Shown here: one piece after another, positions 43,395-54,000 of the stretch
Numbering within the stretch: the stretch's first letter is position 1
Layout: the number at the start of each line of letters is the position of its first letter
Source: Bacteroidota bacterium
Lineage (GTDB): Bacteria > Bacteroidota > Bacteroidia > Bacteroidales > JAAUTT01
Assembly: GCA_023429135.1 (NCBI GenBank)
Contig: JAEYWD010000041.1
Coordinates: forward strand, 36,778-100,777
DNA length: 64,000 nt
Direction: 5' to 3'
Notes under the pieces: generated by a model
What the model saw: only the letters and a program-made list of their open reading frames with translations
Told to the model about the DNA's origin: nothing
Databases searched by the model: none
Made by a program: the position numbers and the translations under genes

Positions 43395-45335
43395 TTAATC
43401 CTTATTTTCTACAGGGATCACAACAGAGATATATTTCTCCGGTTCGTTCTGCCAATTTATGAGGGCTTGCTCCTTGTATAAAATTTCAAGTTTATCATAA
43501 ATGCTCTGCAATCCATAACCTTTGGTGGGAGAATTGCTGAACGCCGGACCATTATCGTGCACTTCAATTTTCAAGGCATTATTATGCATACCGACTACGA
43601 GTTTAATTATTCCTTGTCCGGTTAATTGTGTTATACCATGTTTAATGGCATTCTCGATTAATGGCTGAATTATAAACCGTGGAATTGGAGTGTTTTTAGC
43701 CTCCTCGCTGATATTACACTGGTATTGCAGCTTATCGCCAAACCTTGTCTTTTCAATTTCAAGATAAATTCTTGCCAGTTCTGCTTCTTCCGCCACGGTC
43801 GAAAATGTCCCGTTATTTTTGTTAATCGTATACCTGCAGAACTCCGATAAGGCCAATGCCATCTTTTCGGTTTTATCGGGATCGACCTTTGCAAGACCGG
43901 CGATAGAATTCAGGGAGTTATACAAAAAATGAGGATTAATACGGGAATGTAATGCCTGCAATTCTGCCCGATGCTGCATTTCGCGAAAATGTAGAATTTC
44001 AAGATCCTTTTCGTTTATGGCGTTTTGCGTTTTGAAATGAAAATAGGTGTAAGCCAAACGTCCAATAATCATGATAAGGCTGTAAACTACAACAAAGCTC
44101 AGGAAAAGGGTATGTCGGTGAAAATATAAAAACAGAACGAAAACCGGTAGTAACGAGAGGAAAAACTGGATGTGCAATCGCTGAAGAATGGTTGTATCCT
44201 CCCGGATGGATAGTTTTTCGGAGAAATAGAGGAAGTTCAGGGTTATAAAATTGAATATATTGGGCAAAACCACGACATCGCCCAGCATTGTAGGGATACG
44301 TTCGTGAAATATTCTCCCGTCGTACAGTTTGTATAATATGTACATAATCGTAGCCGATTGCATAATCAGCATCCCCGTTTTAATATATTCGGCCCACGAC
44401 TTCGAAGCCACGGAAAACCTGTTGAGTTTTATTAATACCAGTAAATAAAGAAGAACGAGGATCACCGAAGATGTGAAATACAATATCAATGAATAATTGC
44501 CATAGCGATGTTTCAGATTGTTAAAGCGGTAAAAAATACTTTTCAGATAGAGCTTGGGATACCTTATGTACAACTGAACATAAATGTCGTTAGCATAAGC
44601 ATTGGACAGAATAAAACTGTCCTTTTCGTTAAATTGGGCTATTAGCGGCTGGTATGACCCCAAAATATTGTGTTCGTTACGCCTAGTAGCTATATTTCTA
44701 TTTGGGATGATCAGTTCTCTCAATACATAAAATTGCATGGCTTTATTTCTTAAAAACTGAGGCGTCGATTGCCTCACCTGAATTTTAACTTTTGCCAGAT
44801 TCACAGCTTTGTTAAGGTCTTCTGATCTTTGTTTTAGCCGGATGTAGTACTTCCAGATACCCAAGGTATAATAATCGGTTAACTCAACTTTTTTTGCCAT
44901 GATATCCTCCAGCCTGATATTATCCAGCATCAAGCGGAATGTTTCTCTCTCCCGTGGTTTAGACTTGGTTCGGTTTTTTGAATCCGTGTTATTGGAAATG
45001 GCCTTCATGGGTGTTTCAAAAACTGAATCGGGCAGGGTTTCGATATTAAGAATCAGGTTACCATCACTGTTTACCCTGTAAATCCTTACGCGTTCCAGAA
45101 TTCCTCCCAATTCTGAAGCCAGTTCATCAATGTATGCTATATCCTCAGGGTTGTAATTTCCTTTTAGTTCAATTTTAATATCCCCGGTAAATGTTGATAT
45201 GTGAAAGCTGCGATCCAGATAATCATTTTTGAACGATTCCCATAATGAATCCTGCTTAGTCCATTGGCTCTGGCCGTTTGCTTTAACAGCAGTTATCAGC
45301 AATGCTACAATCAGTAATGTGTATAATTTATTCAT
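43395..45335 (-). CDS. LytS/YehU-type sensor histidine kinase
   Basis: The 646-aa membrane kinase has a signal peptide (to about 22), an extracytoplasmic region (about 23-265), five to six transmembrane helices (about 280-440; for example LILYFTSSVILVLLYLLVLI and SLLPVFVLFLYFHRH), then the His_kinase-type core. The phosphorylated His lies in HSRINPHFLYNSLNSIAGL, the N box is FIIQPLIENAIKHG, and the G box EVHDNGPAFSNSPTKGYGL is present. It passes phosphate to the LytTR regulator encoded next. The stimulus sensed is unknown. Confidence 0.92.
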   Translation of the reverse strand: MNKLYTLLIVALLITAVKANGQSQWTKQDSLWESFKNDYLDRSFHISTFTGDIKIELKGNYNPEDIAYIDELASELGGILERVRIYRVNSDGNLILNIETLPDSVFETPMKAISNNTDSKNRTKSKPRERETFRLMLDNIRLEDIMAKKVELTDYYTLGIWKYYIRLKQRSEDLNKAVNLAKVKIQVRQSTPQFLRNKAMQFYVLRELIIPNRNIATRRNEHNILGSYQPLIAQFNEKDSFILSNAYANDIYVQLYIRYPKLYLKSIFYRFNNLKHRYGNYSLILYFTSSVILVLLYLLVLIKLNRFSVASKSWAEYIKTGMLIMQSATIMYILYKLYDGRIFHERIPTMLGDVVVLPNIFNFITLNFLYFSEKLSIREDTTILQRLHIQFFLSLLPVFVLFLYFHRHTLFLSFVVVYSLIMIIGRLAYTYFHFKTQNAINEKDLEILHFREMQHRAELQALHSRINPHFLYNSLNSIAGLAKVDPDKTEKMALALSEFCRYTINKNNGTFSTVAEEAELARIYLEIEKTRFGDKLQYQCNISEEAKNTPIPRFIIQPLIENAIKHGITQLTGQGIIKLVVGMHNNALKIEVHDNGPAFSNSPTKGYGLQSIYDKLEILYKEQALINWQNEPEKYISVVIPVENKD

Positions 45336-45643
45336 AGTCTTAAAATTAATCAGTTATTTCTGATCACAAAAGAACTAATTCAAAATATGTTGATAAAGGC
45401 AATTCCGACAAACGGCAAAACAGGAGGGATAAACGGAAAGCGAAATAGCAGTTTAGGTTATCTAAACTCCGTTTGACGAAGGCTTTGCCCGAGTAAATAG
45501 TATTAAGGCAGTATCATGTAGCCTAAGCCCCTACCCCTGACATCTAATTAAAAACTGAAAAATCTCGCCATAGAAAACGACCATTTATCTTTCCCGTTGT
45601 TTTAGTTAACAACAGTATCACCTTGTAACTAAAAATCAACCAA
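45336..45643. other. Divergent intergenic region between kinase and dehydrogenase
   Basis: This 308-bp region has a hairpin at 45450-45468 (AGTTTAG / CTAAACT, 5-nt loop), loosely enclosed by AAACGG / CCGTTT. No clear -33/-7 pair was picked for either divergent gene, and there is no ORF of merit. Confidence 0.45.
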
Positions 45644-46744
45644 ATGGAAGCAGTAAAAGTAAGATCGGCAGCAGAAGGCGTTGTTGCCATGAAAGCAAAA
45701 GAAGTGAAAGCATTCGGTACGGAAGCTGCCGAAGCTAGTCTGCAGCAGTTGAACATTCCGCGAAGAAATCCTACTCCACATGATGTGGAAATAGAGATTC
45801 TTTACTGTGGCGTTTGTCATTCCGATTTGCATACTGCCCGCAATGAATGGCATGGTACCATGTACCCATGTGTGCCGGGGCATGAAATTGTTGGCCGGGT
45901 GGTGAATGTTGGCAGTGAAGTTACCAGGTTTAAAACAGGCGATATTGCAGCCGTGGGCTGTCTGGTTGATAGCTGCCACGAATGCCAGTATTGTAACGAC
46001 AATCTGGAGCAGTACTGTGAAGAAGGTAGTGTGCAAACATACAATTCGTCCGACAAGCATCTCGGCTCGCATACCTTTGGCGGATATTCCGAAAGCATTG
46101 TAGTAAAAGAAAGCTTTGTGCTGCGGGTGCCTGAAAATCTTGATCTGGCTGCCACGGCTCCCTTATTATGTGCCGGTATAACCACTTATTCGCCATTGAA
46201 ACACTGGAACGTTGGTCCCGGCAAAAAAGTTGGCGTTGTCGGCATTGGTGGTTTGGGGCATATGGCGGTTAAGCTTGCCAAGGCAATGGGGGCGGAGGTG
46301 ATTGTATTCACTACTTCGGCTTCTAAGGTTGATGACGCGAAACGACTGGGAGCTGATGATGTCGTACTCACAAAAGAATCAGCACATATGCAAAAGTATG
46401 CTGGCAAGCTTCATTTTATCCTGGATGCCGTTTCGGCTCAGCACGACATCAACCTTTATTTAAGCCAGCTTCGGATTGATGGTACGCTTGTATTGGTTGG
46501 TGCTCCTGAGCATCCTCTTCCGGTGGCGGCTTTTAGCCTTATTCCTTACCGCCGAAGCTTTGCCGGCTCCATGATAGGCGGTATTGCCGAAACTCAGGAG
46601 ATGCTCGATTTTTGTGGAAAGCATAATATAGTGGCTGATATAGAAATGATCAACATCCAACAAATTAACGAGGCATATGACCGATTGCTGAAAGGAGATG
46701 TAAAATATCGTTTTGTAATCGATATGGCGTCATTAAAAGCCTGA
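45644..46744 (+). CDS. NAD(P)-dependent zinc alcohol dehydrogenase (YahK/cinnamyl-type)
   Basis: In the 366-aa medium-chain dehydrogenase, catalytic zinc residues Cys58 and His80-Glu81 (CGVCHSD, VPGHE) are present. So are the structural-zinc cysteines 111, 114, 117 and 125, the Rossmann motif VGIGGLGHMAVK, and the CAGITTYSPLKHWNVGPG segment typical of broad-substrate aldehyde reductases. The first 15 residues precede the usual family start, so translation could instead begin at Met16 (ATG 45689). Likely function is reduction of aldehydes with NADPH. It is monocistronic between the two-component genes and GH42. Confidence 0.9.
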   Translation: MEAVKVRSAAEGVVAMKAKEVKAFGTEAAEASLQQLNIPRRNPTPHDVEIEILYCGVCHSDLHTARNEWHGTMYPCVPGHEIVGRVVNVGSEVTRFKTGDIAAVGCLVDSCHECQYCNDNLEQYCEEGSVQTYNSSDKHLGSHTFGGYSESIVVKESFVLRVPENLDLAATAPLLCAGITTYSPLKHWNVGPGKKVGVVGIGGLGHMAVKLAKAMGAEVIVFTTSASKVDDAKRLGADDVVLTKESAHMQKYAGKLHFILDAVSAQHDINLYLSQLRIDGTLVLVGAPEHPLPVAAFSLIPYRRSFAGSMIGGIAETQEMLDFCGKHNIVADIEMINIQQINEAYDRLLKGDVKYRFVIDMASLKA

Positions 46745-46823
46745 AAACATTTCCTTATTCAATAAGAATTGTTGAATATGGCACATGATTAAAAATGATG
46801 GGTATAAAAGACTGCAACTACGC

Positions 46824-48926
46824 TCATTCTGACGATTCCAGGATCAAAACGCCCCAGGGATCGATGGTTAAGGCCGATCTGGCCGAGACCTTCTTACCTG
46901 AAAGAAGTTCAAGGCCACCTTTGTAGGGATAGCTAAATGTTTTTGGTTCGGAGCTGTAGTTGTAGTAATACCTGATCACATTGCCTGAGTCGTTCACTCC
47001 CCACTTGGTGATGACGGGCCAATGAAGTTCCTGGTCGGGCGTTTTAGTGCCGGTGCGTTCCAGGGCCTGGTGGAGGATTTTTTTCTGAATAGAGTCAGAG
47101 ACCATGCATCCTTCGTATAACAAGCTTCCTTTTCCAAACTTGTTCAAAGTTACCGCCGGGTATTCGCCAAAGTATTTATGATCGTAAAAAGCCAGCGGCT
47201 GGGCGGTTTCGCAAATAAGGTATTCGCCCCAGGTATTTACTTTGTTGTTAGCCTCGCCCACCTGGAAAGGATCGTTTTTTAACCCCAGAGTCTTGAAGCT
47301 TGTAAATTCCTGGTAATAGAATCCACATGCTTCGCGCAGGGGACCGGGAGCCATAACGGACCGCACAGTAGAGTTTTCATTGGTGAAACCGCTCTTGAAC
47401 TGCATAATCACATGTCCTCCGTTCTTTACATAATTGCTTATCTTTTCCAATAAGTCATCGCTGGCCACATACAGCGAAGGAATGATCACCAGACTGTATT
47501 TTTCCAGTTCGGGGTTTTCGGGGAAAATGAAATCCACGCCTACGTTACTTTCGTACAATAGCTTATGAAATTTGACCACAAGCTCGTTCTTATAGAAATT
47601 ATTATGATCGGGTCCCCAGGGACTGCCGTTCTGGTCAAAGGGCATAAAATTTAAAGCAGCATTACTGTCGTGACTGAAAAGAATGGCCACTTTATTGTTT
47701 TTTTTCAGATTCACCAGTTTTTTGCCAATTTGCTGCAACTCATGAGCTGTTTTCGAGACTTCTGCATAGGCACGGTTTGGTTGCAGGTCGTGCGACAGAA
47801 CCCCTTTCCAGTAAGTTTCCTGTCCCGAATGGATTGAATGCCAGTGCCAGTATTCAACCATGTTGGCTCCTGAGCCAAGGTTTGCATAAACGTTCTGGCG
47901 CATCTGCCCGGGATAGGGCGGTTGCTGCATACGCGAGTTCCAGCCTATGGTCTGGGCATTGGTTTCCGTGATAAGGTAATTTGATTTTTTTACCGAACGG
48001 AAAAAGTCGCCAGCAAAAGCCATTTCACTGCCATTGAGTTTATCCTGCTGTTCAAAGTAAACATTCACAGCAAGTACATCCATCAGTTTCGAACTGGCTG
48101 TCTGGTCCACTTCTTCTACCGATGGCATAAAACATTGGGTGATAAACTGATCGGCACGTTTATATTCGCGTACAATCGCCGATTGCCGGGTAAGGAAATC
48201 GGCTATCGTTTTGCGGTTATATCTTTCCCATTCAAGTTTGTAGCCGGTATTGGTAATGCCATCGCGTGGTGCCAGTTCTTCCCAACTGTTTATGGTCATC
48301 CCCCAGTAATTCAGTCCCCAGATTTTATTAAGGTTCTGAGGAGTCTCAAATTTTTTTTTCAGATAATTTACAAACCCTACCTGGTAGTCGTAGTTATTAA
48401 CGCCTCGTGCCGTTGTTTCGTTATCCACCTGGTAACCAATAATGGCAGGGTGTTTGGCGTAATGCTCCATCATTTTGCGTATAATCCGCTCACAATAGAA
48501 CAGGTATGTTGGGTGGGTGATATTCATATTTTGTCGGATGCCATAGTAAGCCTTTCCTTCTTTCTGAAATTCGAGTAAAACTTCCGGGTGTTTATGCCAC
48601 AGCCATGCAGGAATAGAATAAGTCGGGGTGCCTAAAATAACTTTAATTCCTGCTTGATGCATTTTATCTATGATGCGATCCATCCAGGCAAATTCGAATT
48701 CTCCTTCGCGCGGCTCAAAAAGGCTCCAGGTTGATTCTCCCAGTCTTACTACAGAAATACCAGCTTCTTTCATCAGGCGTACATCTTCATCAAGCCGTTC
48801 GGTGGGCATATATTCATGGTAATAAGCAACACCATAAAGTATATTATCAAACTTTCCGGGTTGTGCGTTAGTTGTAAGAGCGAGTGCCAGCAGGGCCACA
48901 AGCGTCAGTAATGTCTTGGATTTCAT
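46824..48926 (-). CDS. GH42 beta-galactosidase
   Basis: This 700-aa secreted hydrolase has a signal peptide to about residue 22 (NAQPG). GH42 clan-A catalytic residues are Glu170 (acid/base, YQVDNETTARG) and Glu321 (nucleophile, LITETNAQTIGWN). The conserved YGVAYYHEYMPTERLDEDVRLMKEAG start and EPREGEFEFAWMD are standard, and the trimerisation and C-terminal beta domains follow. It removes beta-galactosyl groups from galacto-oligosaccharides such as pectin side chains. It stands alone, not beside either SusCD pair, and no regulator is adjacent. Confidence 0.93.
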   Translation of the reverse strand: MKSKTLLTLVALLALALTTNAQPGKFDNILYGVAYYHEYMPTERLDEDVRLMKEAGISVVRLGESTWSLFEPREGEFEFAWMDRIIDKMHQAGIKVILGTPTYSIPAWLWHKHPEVLLEFQKEGKAYYGIRQNMNITHPTYLFYCERIIRKMMEHYAKHPAIIGYQVDNETTARGVNNYDYQVGFVNYLKKKFETPQNLNKIWGLNYWGMTINSWEELAPRDGITNTGYKLEWERYNRKTIADFLTRQSAIVREYKRADQFITQCFMPSVEEVDQTASSKLMDVLAVNVYFEQQDKLNGSEMAFAGDFFRSVKKSNYLITETNAQTIGWNSRMQQPPYPGQMRQNVYANLGSGANMVEYWHWHSIHSGQETYWKGVLSHDLQPNRAYAEVSKTAHELQQIGKKLVNLKKNNKVAILFSHDSNAALNFMPFDQNGSPWGPDHNNFYKNELVVKFHKLLYESNVGVDFIFPENPELEKYSLVIIPSLYVASDDLLEKISNYVKNGGHVIMQFKSGFTNENSTVRSVMAPGPLREACGFYYQEFTSFKTLGLKNDPFQVGEANNKVNTWGEYLICETAQPLAFYDHKYFGEYPAVTLNKFGKGSLLYEGCMVSDSIQKKILHQALERTGTKTPDQELHWPVITKWGVNDSGNVIRYYYNYSSEPKTFSYPYKGGLELLSGKKVSARSALTIDPWGVLILESSE

Positions 48927-49123
48927 TATTTTTATTTTAGGTTTTCATAATTAAGCAAGAAGAAAAATTTTTTAAATTTTTCAAGGGAGTGCTATGCAAA
49001 ATTATTAAAGTTTTCGAAAGTTAAAATCTCAACCTGGACTTCCCTTTAGGATATAGTTGTAAAGCCCATGTATCTTACAATAGGTCGAAAAGAGTTCTTA
49101 TTCTCAAAGGGTTTTAACTCCCA

Positions 49124-49714
49124 CTATTCCGGTAAACTTGTCGGATATTTGTTCAGTTTCGGATCCCACCCCTTGTCATTCTCTATTGCGGGAATAACAT
49201 CCTCAGGCTTATCCACAACGGTCCATAAGTCGCGATGATAATCGTTCATAAATTGCTGACTGATCATTTCCTCCAGAAAAGCAGTAAGGTGGTCGTAAAA
49301 ATTGTTGATGTTCAGCATTATTATTGGTTTGGAAAATTGACCAAGCTGTTTTAATGTGATTACTTCGGTGAGTTCCTCCAGGGTTCCGATACCTCCCGGG
49401 AGTGCCACCACGGCATCAATTTTAGTGATCATAAGTTTTTTACGCTCACGCATATCGTTGGTAATAATGGTCTCGGTAATTTTTGGGTTGGACCAGCCAT
49501 AATCTACCATAAAGGATGGAATTATCCCCGTAATTAGGCCCTTGTTTTCGAGCATTCCATCGGCCAGAGCTCCCATCAGCCCAAAAGCTCCACAGCCATA
49601 GTTTACAGCTATATTGGCGGTTGCCAGGCGTTTGCCTAGTTCCCTGGCTGCATGAAGATAAATGGGATCTACCTTAGGACTGGACCCACAGAAAATACAA
49701 AGTTTTTGAAGCAT
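49124..49714 (-). CDS. LOG-family protein (TIGR00730 type)
   Basis: From the ATG at 49714 (MLQKLCIFCGSS) the product is 196 aa; the TTG five codons upstream is unlikely. It has the LOG motif PGGIGTLEELTEV (PGGxGTxxE) and the N-terminal nucleotide-binding CIFCGSSPKV with VNYGCGAFGLMGALADG. Family members cleave cytokinin riboside monophosphate or other nucleoside monophosphates to free base; older databases mislabel them lysine decarboxylases. The open frame overlaps the end of the toxin gene region by a few bases, so it is probably cotranscribed with tacAT. Confidence 0.9.
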   Translation of the reverse strand: MLQKLCIFCGSSPKVDPIYLHAARELGKRLATANIAVNYGCGAFGLMGALADGMLENKGLITGIIPSFMVDYGWSNPKITETIITNDMRERKKLMITKIDAVVALPGGIGTLEELTEVITLKQLGQFSKPIIMLNINNFYDHLTAFLEEMISQQFMNDYHRDLWTVVDKPEDVIPAIENDKGWDPKLNKYPTSLPE

Positions 49715-49721
49715 AGGAATA

Positions 49722-50225
49722 TTATTCAAATAATAAGGAAATTGTTTTCATTGGTAAAAACATTCTGTCACTATCCGGCAAAAGGATAAAACCGTATTTT
49801 TTATAAAAACTGACAGCTATTTCATCTATGGGATCAACAACAACGGCCATGGAACCAAGAGTTGTTTCGGCGACATCCAGACATCTTTTTAAAGCATCCA
49901 GCAAAAGTATTTCCCCATTACCCTTTCCTTTGAAACTGGAATCTACCGCCAATCGTCCAATTAAGGAAGCCGGGATTTTTCCATACCCCTTTGGTAGTTT
50001 TTTACTTAACTCCGCAGGAAGGTTTTCAAAAGGTATATTGTCATTTGATAAAGTATAATATCCTTTTACAATGGTATCTGTTTCCTGAAGAACAAAACAT
50101 ACTGATAATTTTCTTTTTATATCCTGATTTACCTGGTAATAAAAATAATTATTCAGTATTGCATTTTCGCACGAAAACCTGTTTCTTTCGTGTTTTGAAT
50201 TCAAAAGAACAGTCAGATAACTCAT
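49722..50225 (-). CDS. TacT-like GNAT acetyltransferase toxin
   Basis: This 167-aa GNAT has the acetyl-CoA loop (SSFKGKGNGEILLLDALKR, a G/K-x-G-x-G variant) and the C-terminal AVSFYKKYGFILLPD motif with the Tyr used by TacT/AtaT-type toxins. These toxins acetylate the amino group of charged tRNAs and stop translation. It overlaps the antitoxin stop by 4 bp (ATGA) in the usual antitoxin-first order, which supports a translationally coupled type II module. Biochemical activity is inferred from the family. Confidence 0.82.
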   Translation of the reverse strand: MSYLTVLLNSKHERNRFSCENAILNNYFYYQVNQDIKRKLSVCFVLQETDTIVKGYYTLSNDNIPFENLPAELSKKLPKGYGKIPASLIGRLAVDSSFKGKGNGEILLLDALKRCLDVAETTLGSMAVVVDPIDEIAVSFYKKYGFILLPDSDRMFLPMKTISLLFE

Positions 50226-50509
50226 TTGTCAAGGTTTTCTTTGTACCTGGCTGCCGCTTTCTTTAATCTGGCATTAGGCTCCGGAGGATTGATTAGTGCC
50301 TCGAAAAATATTTCTCTGTCTTTTTGTGAGGCAATAATAGTTTTATGCTCGCTAATTATTTTATCCGCCTTCTCCTTTAACGCATGAATAACAAACTCAG
50401 TTAAAGTCCTGAATCCACCTAAACTTGCAGCATATTCAAAAAACTCCTTCTGTTCTTTCGATAATTTAGTGTCGAATCTGGCTTTTGCCGTCCTGATCTG
50501 TGTCGCCAT
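50222..50509 (-). CDS. DUF1778 (TacA-like) antitoxin
   Basis: The ATG at 50509 gives 95 aa (MATQIRTAKARFDTKLS). The N-terminal ribbon-helix-helix (about 5-50) should bind DNA; the helical C-terminal tail (IFFEALINPPEPNARLKKAAARYKENL) carries the FFEAL and PPxPN-type motif that wraps and blocks the partner GNAT. Frames that start upstream run through the operator and are not credible. It overlaps the toxin gene by 4 bp. Confidence 0.85.
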   Translation of the reverse strand: MATQIRTAKARFDTKLSKEQKEFFEYAASLGGFRTLTEFVIHALKEKADKIISEHKTIIASQKDREIFFEALINPPEPNARLKKAAARYKENLDK

Positions 50510-50527
50510 AATAAAAATTTTAAACAA

Positions 50528-50550
50528 ATGTACGTATATTTTCCGTACAT
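50528..50550. promoter_or_regulatory. Operator of the tacAT operon
   Basis: ATGTACG-N9-CGTACAT is a perfect 7-bp inverted repeat with a 9-bp A/T-rich spacer, 19-41 bp upstream of the antitoxin start. It is the right size and place for autorepression by a ribbon-helix-helix antitoxin. Confidence 0.7.
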
Positions 50551-50564
50551 CATGGGCGCAAGTA

Positions 50565-50598
50565 TAAAAAAATCCCAAATCTTTTTAAGATTTGGGAA
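50565..50598 (-). terminator. Intrinsic terminator of trxA
   Basis: On the minus strand a perfect 10-bp stem (TCCCAAATCT / AGATTTGGGA) with a short A/T loop runs into seven Ts. It separates trxA from the tacAT operator and promoter on the same strand. Confidence 0.88.
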
Positions 50599-50621
50599 GC
50601 TTTTCTGTTCAATATTTTAGA

Positions 50622-50939
50622 TTATAACAATGCGTCGAGCTTAGCTGTGAGAACACTTTTAGGAACTGCACCCACTTGTTTGTCAACCACCTGACCACCT
50701 TTAAAGAACAAAATGGTTGGAATGTTGCGAATTCCAAATTTGGCTTGAGTTTGTGGATTACTATCTACATCAACTTTTCCAACAATGGCTTTTCCTGAAT
50801 AGTCTTCGGAAATTTCTTTCACTATCGGACCAATCATACGGCATGGTCCGCACCACTCTGCCCAAAAATCAACAATAACAGGTTTATCTGATTTGATTAC
50901 GACATCCTCAAAATTGCTGTCCGTTACTTCAATAGTCAT
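50622..50939 (-). CDS. trxA: Thioredoxin
   Basis: The 105-aa thiol-disulfide reductant has the classic active site Cys30-Gly-Pro-Cys33 (FWAEWCGPCRM), the cis-Pro loop (IRNIPTILFFKGG) and the C-terminal VGAVPKSVLTAKL helix. No signal peptide is present, so it is cytoplasmic. It reduces ribonucleotide reductase, peroxiredoxins and other targets. The minus-strand -7 box TATATTTG lies 26-33 bp upstream. Confidence 0.96.
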   Translation of the reverse strand: MTIEVTDSNFEDVVIKSDKPVIVDFWAEWCGPCRMIGPIVKEISEDYSGKAIVGKVDVDSNPQTQAKFGIRNIPTILFFKGGQVVDKQVGAVPKSVLTAKLDALL

Positions 50940-50964
50940 AACAATTAAATTTTAATTATTTTAT

Positions 50965-50972
50965 CAAATATA
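50965..50972 (-). promoter_or_regulatory. Probable -7 promoter box for trxA
   Basis: TATATTTG on the minus strand matches TAnnTTTG 26 bp upstream of the start codon. No clean -33 box is seen. A 14-bp perfect palindrome (TTGATAATTATCAA, 51007-51020) lies further upstream and could be a regulator site. Confidence 0.45.
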
Positions 50973-51050
50973 CAATAATTCAGTTTTGTGTTTCTAAAAA
51001 CTACAATTGATAATTATCAACCTTTAAAAACATATTTAAACAGGGCTTGT

Positions 51051-54000
51051 TCAGTTGAGCTTGAACTCAATGCCTTCGCTGCTTTTTAAATAATTGATAA
51101 ATCCTTCGGTTATATTCATCCGGGTATTACGCGAGAACAGGTCAACAGCCAGGTTTTCTTTCGGAGCGATAATCTTGAATTTCAGCGTTATTTTCCCTTT
51201 CGCATCCGAGTGTTGTAAAATCTCGGCTATTAATTGATCGGTCACCATTTGTACTGGTACAATCAACGAGATGCTTTTTACCATTTCTTCGCGCACGTTC
51301 GGAAGCATGGTAATGGTTTTTACTTTTACCTCCAGTTCATTTTCGTTGAACATTCTTCCCTGAATACGGCCTTTGAACATAAGAGAATATCCGGTCTGGA
51401 AGTATTTGCTGTTATCCACATAGTCGTTCGAGAAGAACATGAGCTTGTACGAGTCGGTATAATCTTCAATGGTGATAATACCGTAAGGCTTACCATTCTT
51501 GGATGTTCCCTGCCTTGCGGAAGTTACAATGCCTGCAAAGGTAATGTCTTTGCCGTTCATGTCGCGCAGATCGTTGAGCTGAGAAAGGGTTACATTGCAG
51601 AAATGGTCTATTTCCAGTCTGTAATCGTCCAGAGGATGGGCCGAGAGGTAAATGCCTACCAGGTCCTTTTCCTTGTTTAGTTTTTCAAGAACACCCCATT
51701 CGGCACAGCGGGGAGCCTCGGGCTTAACAATGGCAATTGAATTAGATGGACCACCAAACAGGGTGTTACTCATCGAGTCTTTATCCGTCTGGTATTTATT
51801 GCCGTAACGAATCAGGTTTTCGATAAACGAAAGTTCTTTCCCTTCGAGTTCAAAGTACTGACTGCGGTTCATGCCAAAACTGTCCAGAGCACCCGATAAA
51901 GCGAGGGCTTCAAGGTTTTTCTTGTTAACAGCCGAAAGATTGCATCTTTCCACCATTTCGAAAATGCTGTTAAATGGCCCGCGGTTTTTACGTTCTTCAA
52001 TGATCGAGTTCACTGCTCCTTCGCCCACTCCTTTGATGGATCCCATGCCGAAACGAATATGTCCTTTGGAGTTTACCGTGAAAGCATATTTACTTTCGTT
52101 CACATCAGGGCCAAGTACCTGGATGCCCATGCGTTTGCACTCGTCCATAAAGAAGGTGATTTTTTCGATACTGCTGGCGTTGTTTAGTACCGAAGCCATG
52201 TATTCACCGGGGTAATGGGCTTTGAGGTATGCTGTCTGGAATGCTACGAAAGCATAACAGGTGGAGTGCGATTTGTTAAAAGCATACGATGCAAATGCTT
52301 CCCAGTCGGTCCAGATTTTTTCGCACACTTTCAGGTCGAAGCCTTTTTTAGAGCAGCCGTCCATAAACTTGGACTTCATCTTGTCCAGCACTGCTTTTTG
52401 CTTCTTACCCATGGCTTTACGCAGGGTGTCGGCATCACCTTTGGTAAAACCGGCAAGCTTTTGCGAGAGTAACATTACCTGTTCCTGGTAAACGGTGATA
52501 CCGTAGGTGTCTTTCAGGTATTCCTCCATTTCAGCGAGGTCGTAGGTTACGGGTTCGCGGCCGTGCTTACGGGCAATAAAGTTTGGGATATATTCAATAG
52601 GACCCGGACGATACAGGGCGTTCATCGCAATCAGGTCATCAAACTTGTCGGGACGAAGTTCGCGGAGGTACTTCTGCATACCAGGCGACTCGAATTGGAA
52701 CGTGGCGTTGGTTTCACCTCTCTGATAGAGTTCAAAAGTCTTTTGATCGTCGAGCGGGATATAGTCGATTTCTATTTCGATGCCATGATTCTGCTTGATG
52801 AGTTCCAGTGCATTCTTAATGATGGAGAGCGTTTTCAGCCCCAGGAAGTCCATCTTTATAACACCGGCATCTTCAATAACCTTGCCTTCGAATTGTGTCA
52901 CGAGTAGGTCGGAATCCTTGGCTGTACTTACCGGAATAAGGTCCGTTAGATCTTTTGGGGCAATAATAATACCTGCTGCATGAACGCCGGTATTACGCAC
53001 CGATCCTTCCAGTGCACGCGCCTCTTTTAAAACCTGTGCCTGCAGATCGTCACCTTGGGCAATTTCCCTTAACCGCTTTACATTAACAATATCGTCGGGG
53101 GTAAGGCCTTCTTTTTCAGTGAGACTATCGTCACCGGTAAGCGGAGCCTCAAATACGCGTTCGAGCTCAATACCTGGCTTGTCGGGCACGAGTTTGGTAA
53201 GATCCAGACTTTCGTTCAGAGGCAAGTCCAGTACCCGGGCTACGTCCTTGATACTCATTTTAGCAGCCATGGTACCATAGGTTACAATTTGCGCTACCTG
53301 GTTTTTGCCGTATTTCTGTACAACATAGTCGATTACCTTTTGCCGGCCTTCGTCGTCGAAGTCGGTATCGATATCGGGCATGCTCTTACGGTCGGGGTTG
53401 AGAAAACGCTCAAACAGAAGGTTGTACTTGATGGGGTCGATATTGGTAATACCGATGCAGTACGCCACTGCCGATCCTGCCGCCGATCCACGGCCGGGGC
53501 CTATAAATACTCCCAGATCACGGCCGGCCTTAATAAAGTCCATCACAATGAGGAAGTAACCCGAGAATCCCATGGTCTCGATAACACTTAATTCGAAGTT
53601 GAGTCGTTCTTCCACTTCGGGTGTTACTTCGGCGTATTTTTTATGAGCTCCTTCAAAAGTAAGATGTCGCAGATACTGGTGCTGAGTTAAAAACTCCGGT
53701 GGCACCGGGAAGTTTGGAAGGAGAATGTCTTTTTTAAGATCGAGCAATTCAATTTTACCGGCAATTTCGTTTGTATTGTCGATGGCCTGCGGTAAATCAC
53801 TGAACAGCCGCGACATTTCCTCCGTTGTTTTAAAATAAAACTGATCGTTGTAAAAGGCGAAGCGTTTGTTTTTAGTGTTTACATCGTCATCGTCCGAGTA
53901 CTCGGTAAGCTTGGGTGTGGTGATTTTTTCGCCGGTGTTGATGCAGAGCAGAATGTCGTGGGCGTTGTAATCTTTCACGTCCACATAATGCGAGTCGTTG

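Noticed and set aside
49124..49729. Lysine decarboxylase
   Set aside because: The PGGxGTxxE motif marks the LOG phosphoribohydrolase family; the decarboxylase label is a legacy error.
51007..51020. TTGATAATTATCAA palindrome upstream of trxA
   Set aside because: It is perfect but short and A/T-rich; without conservation data it is mentioned only as a possible site.
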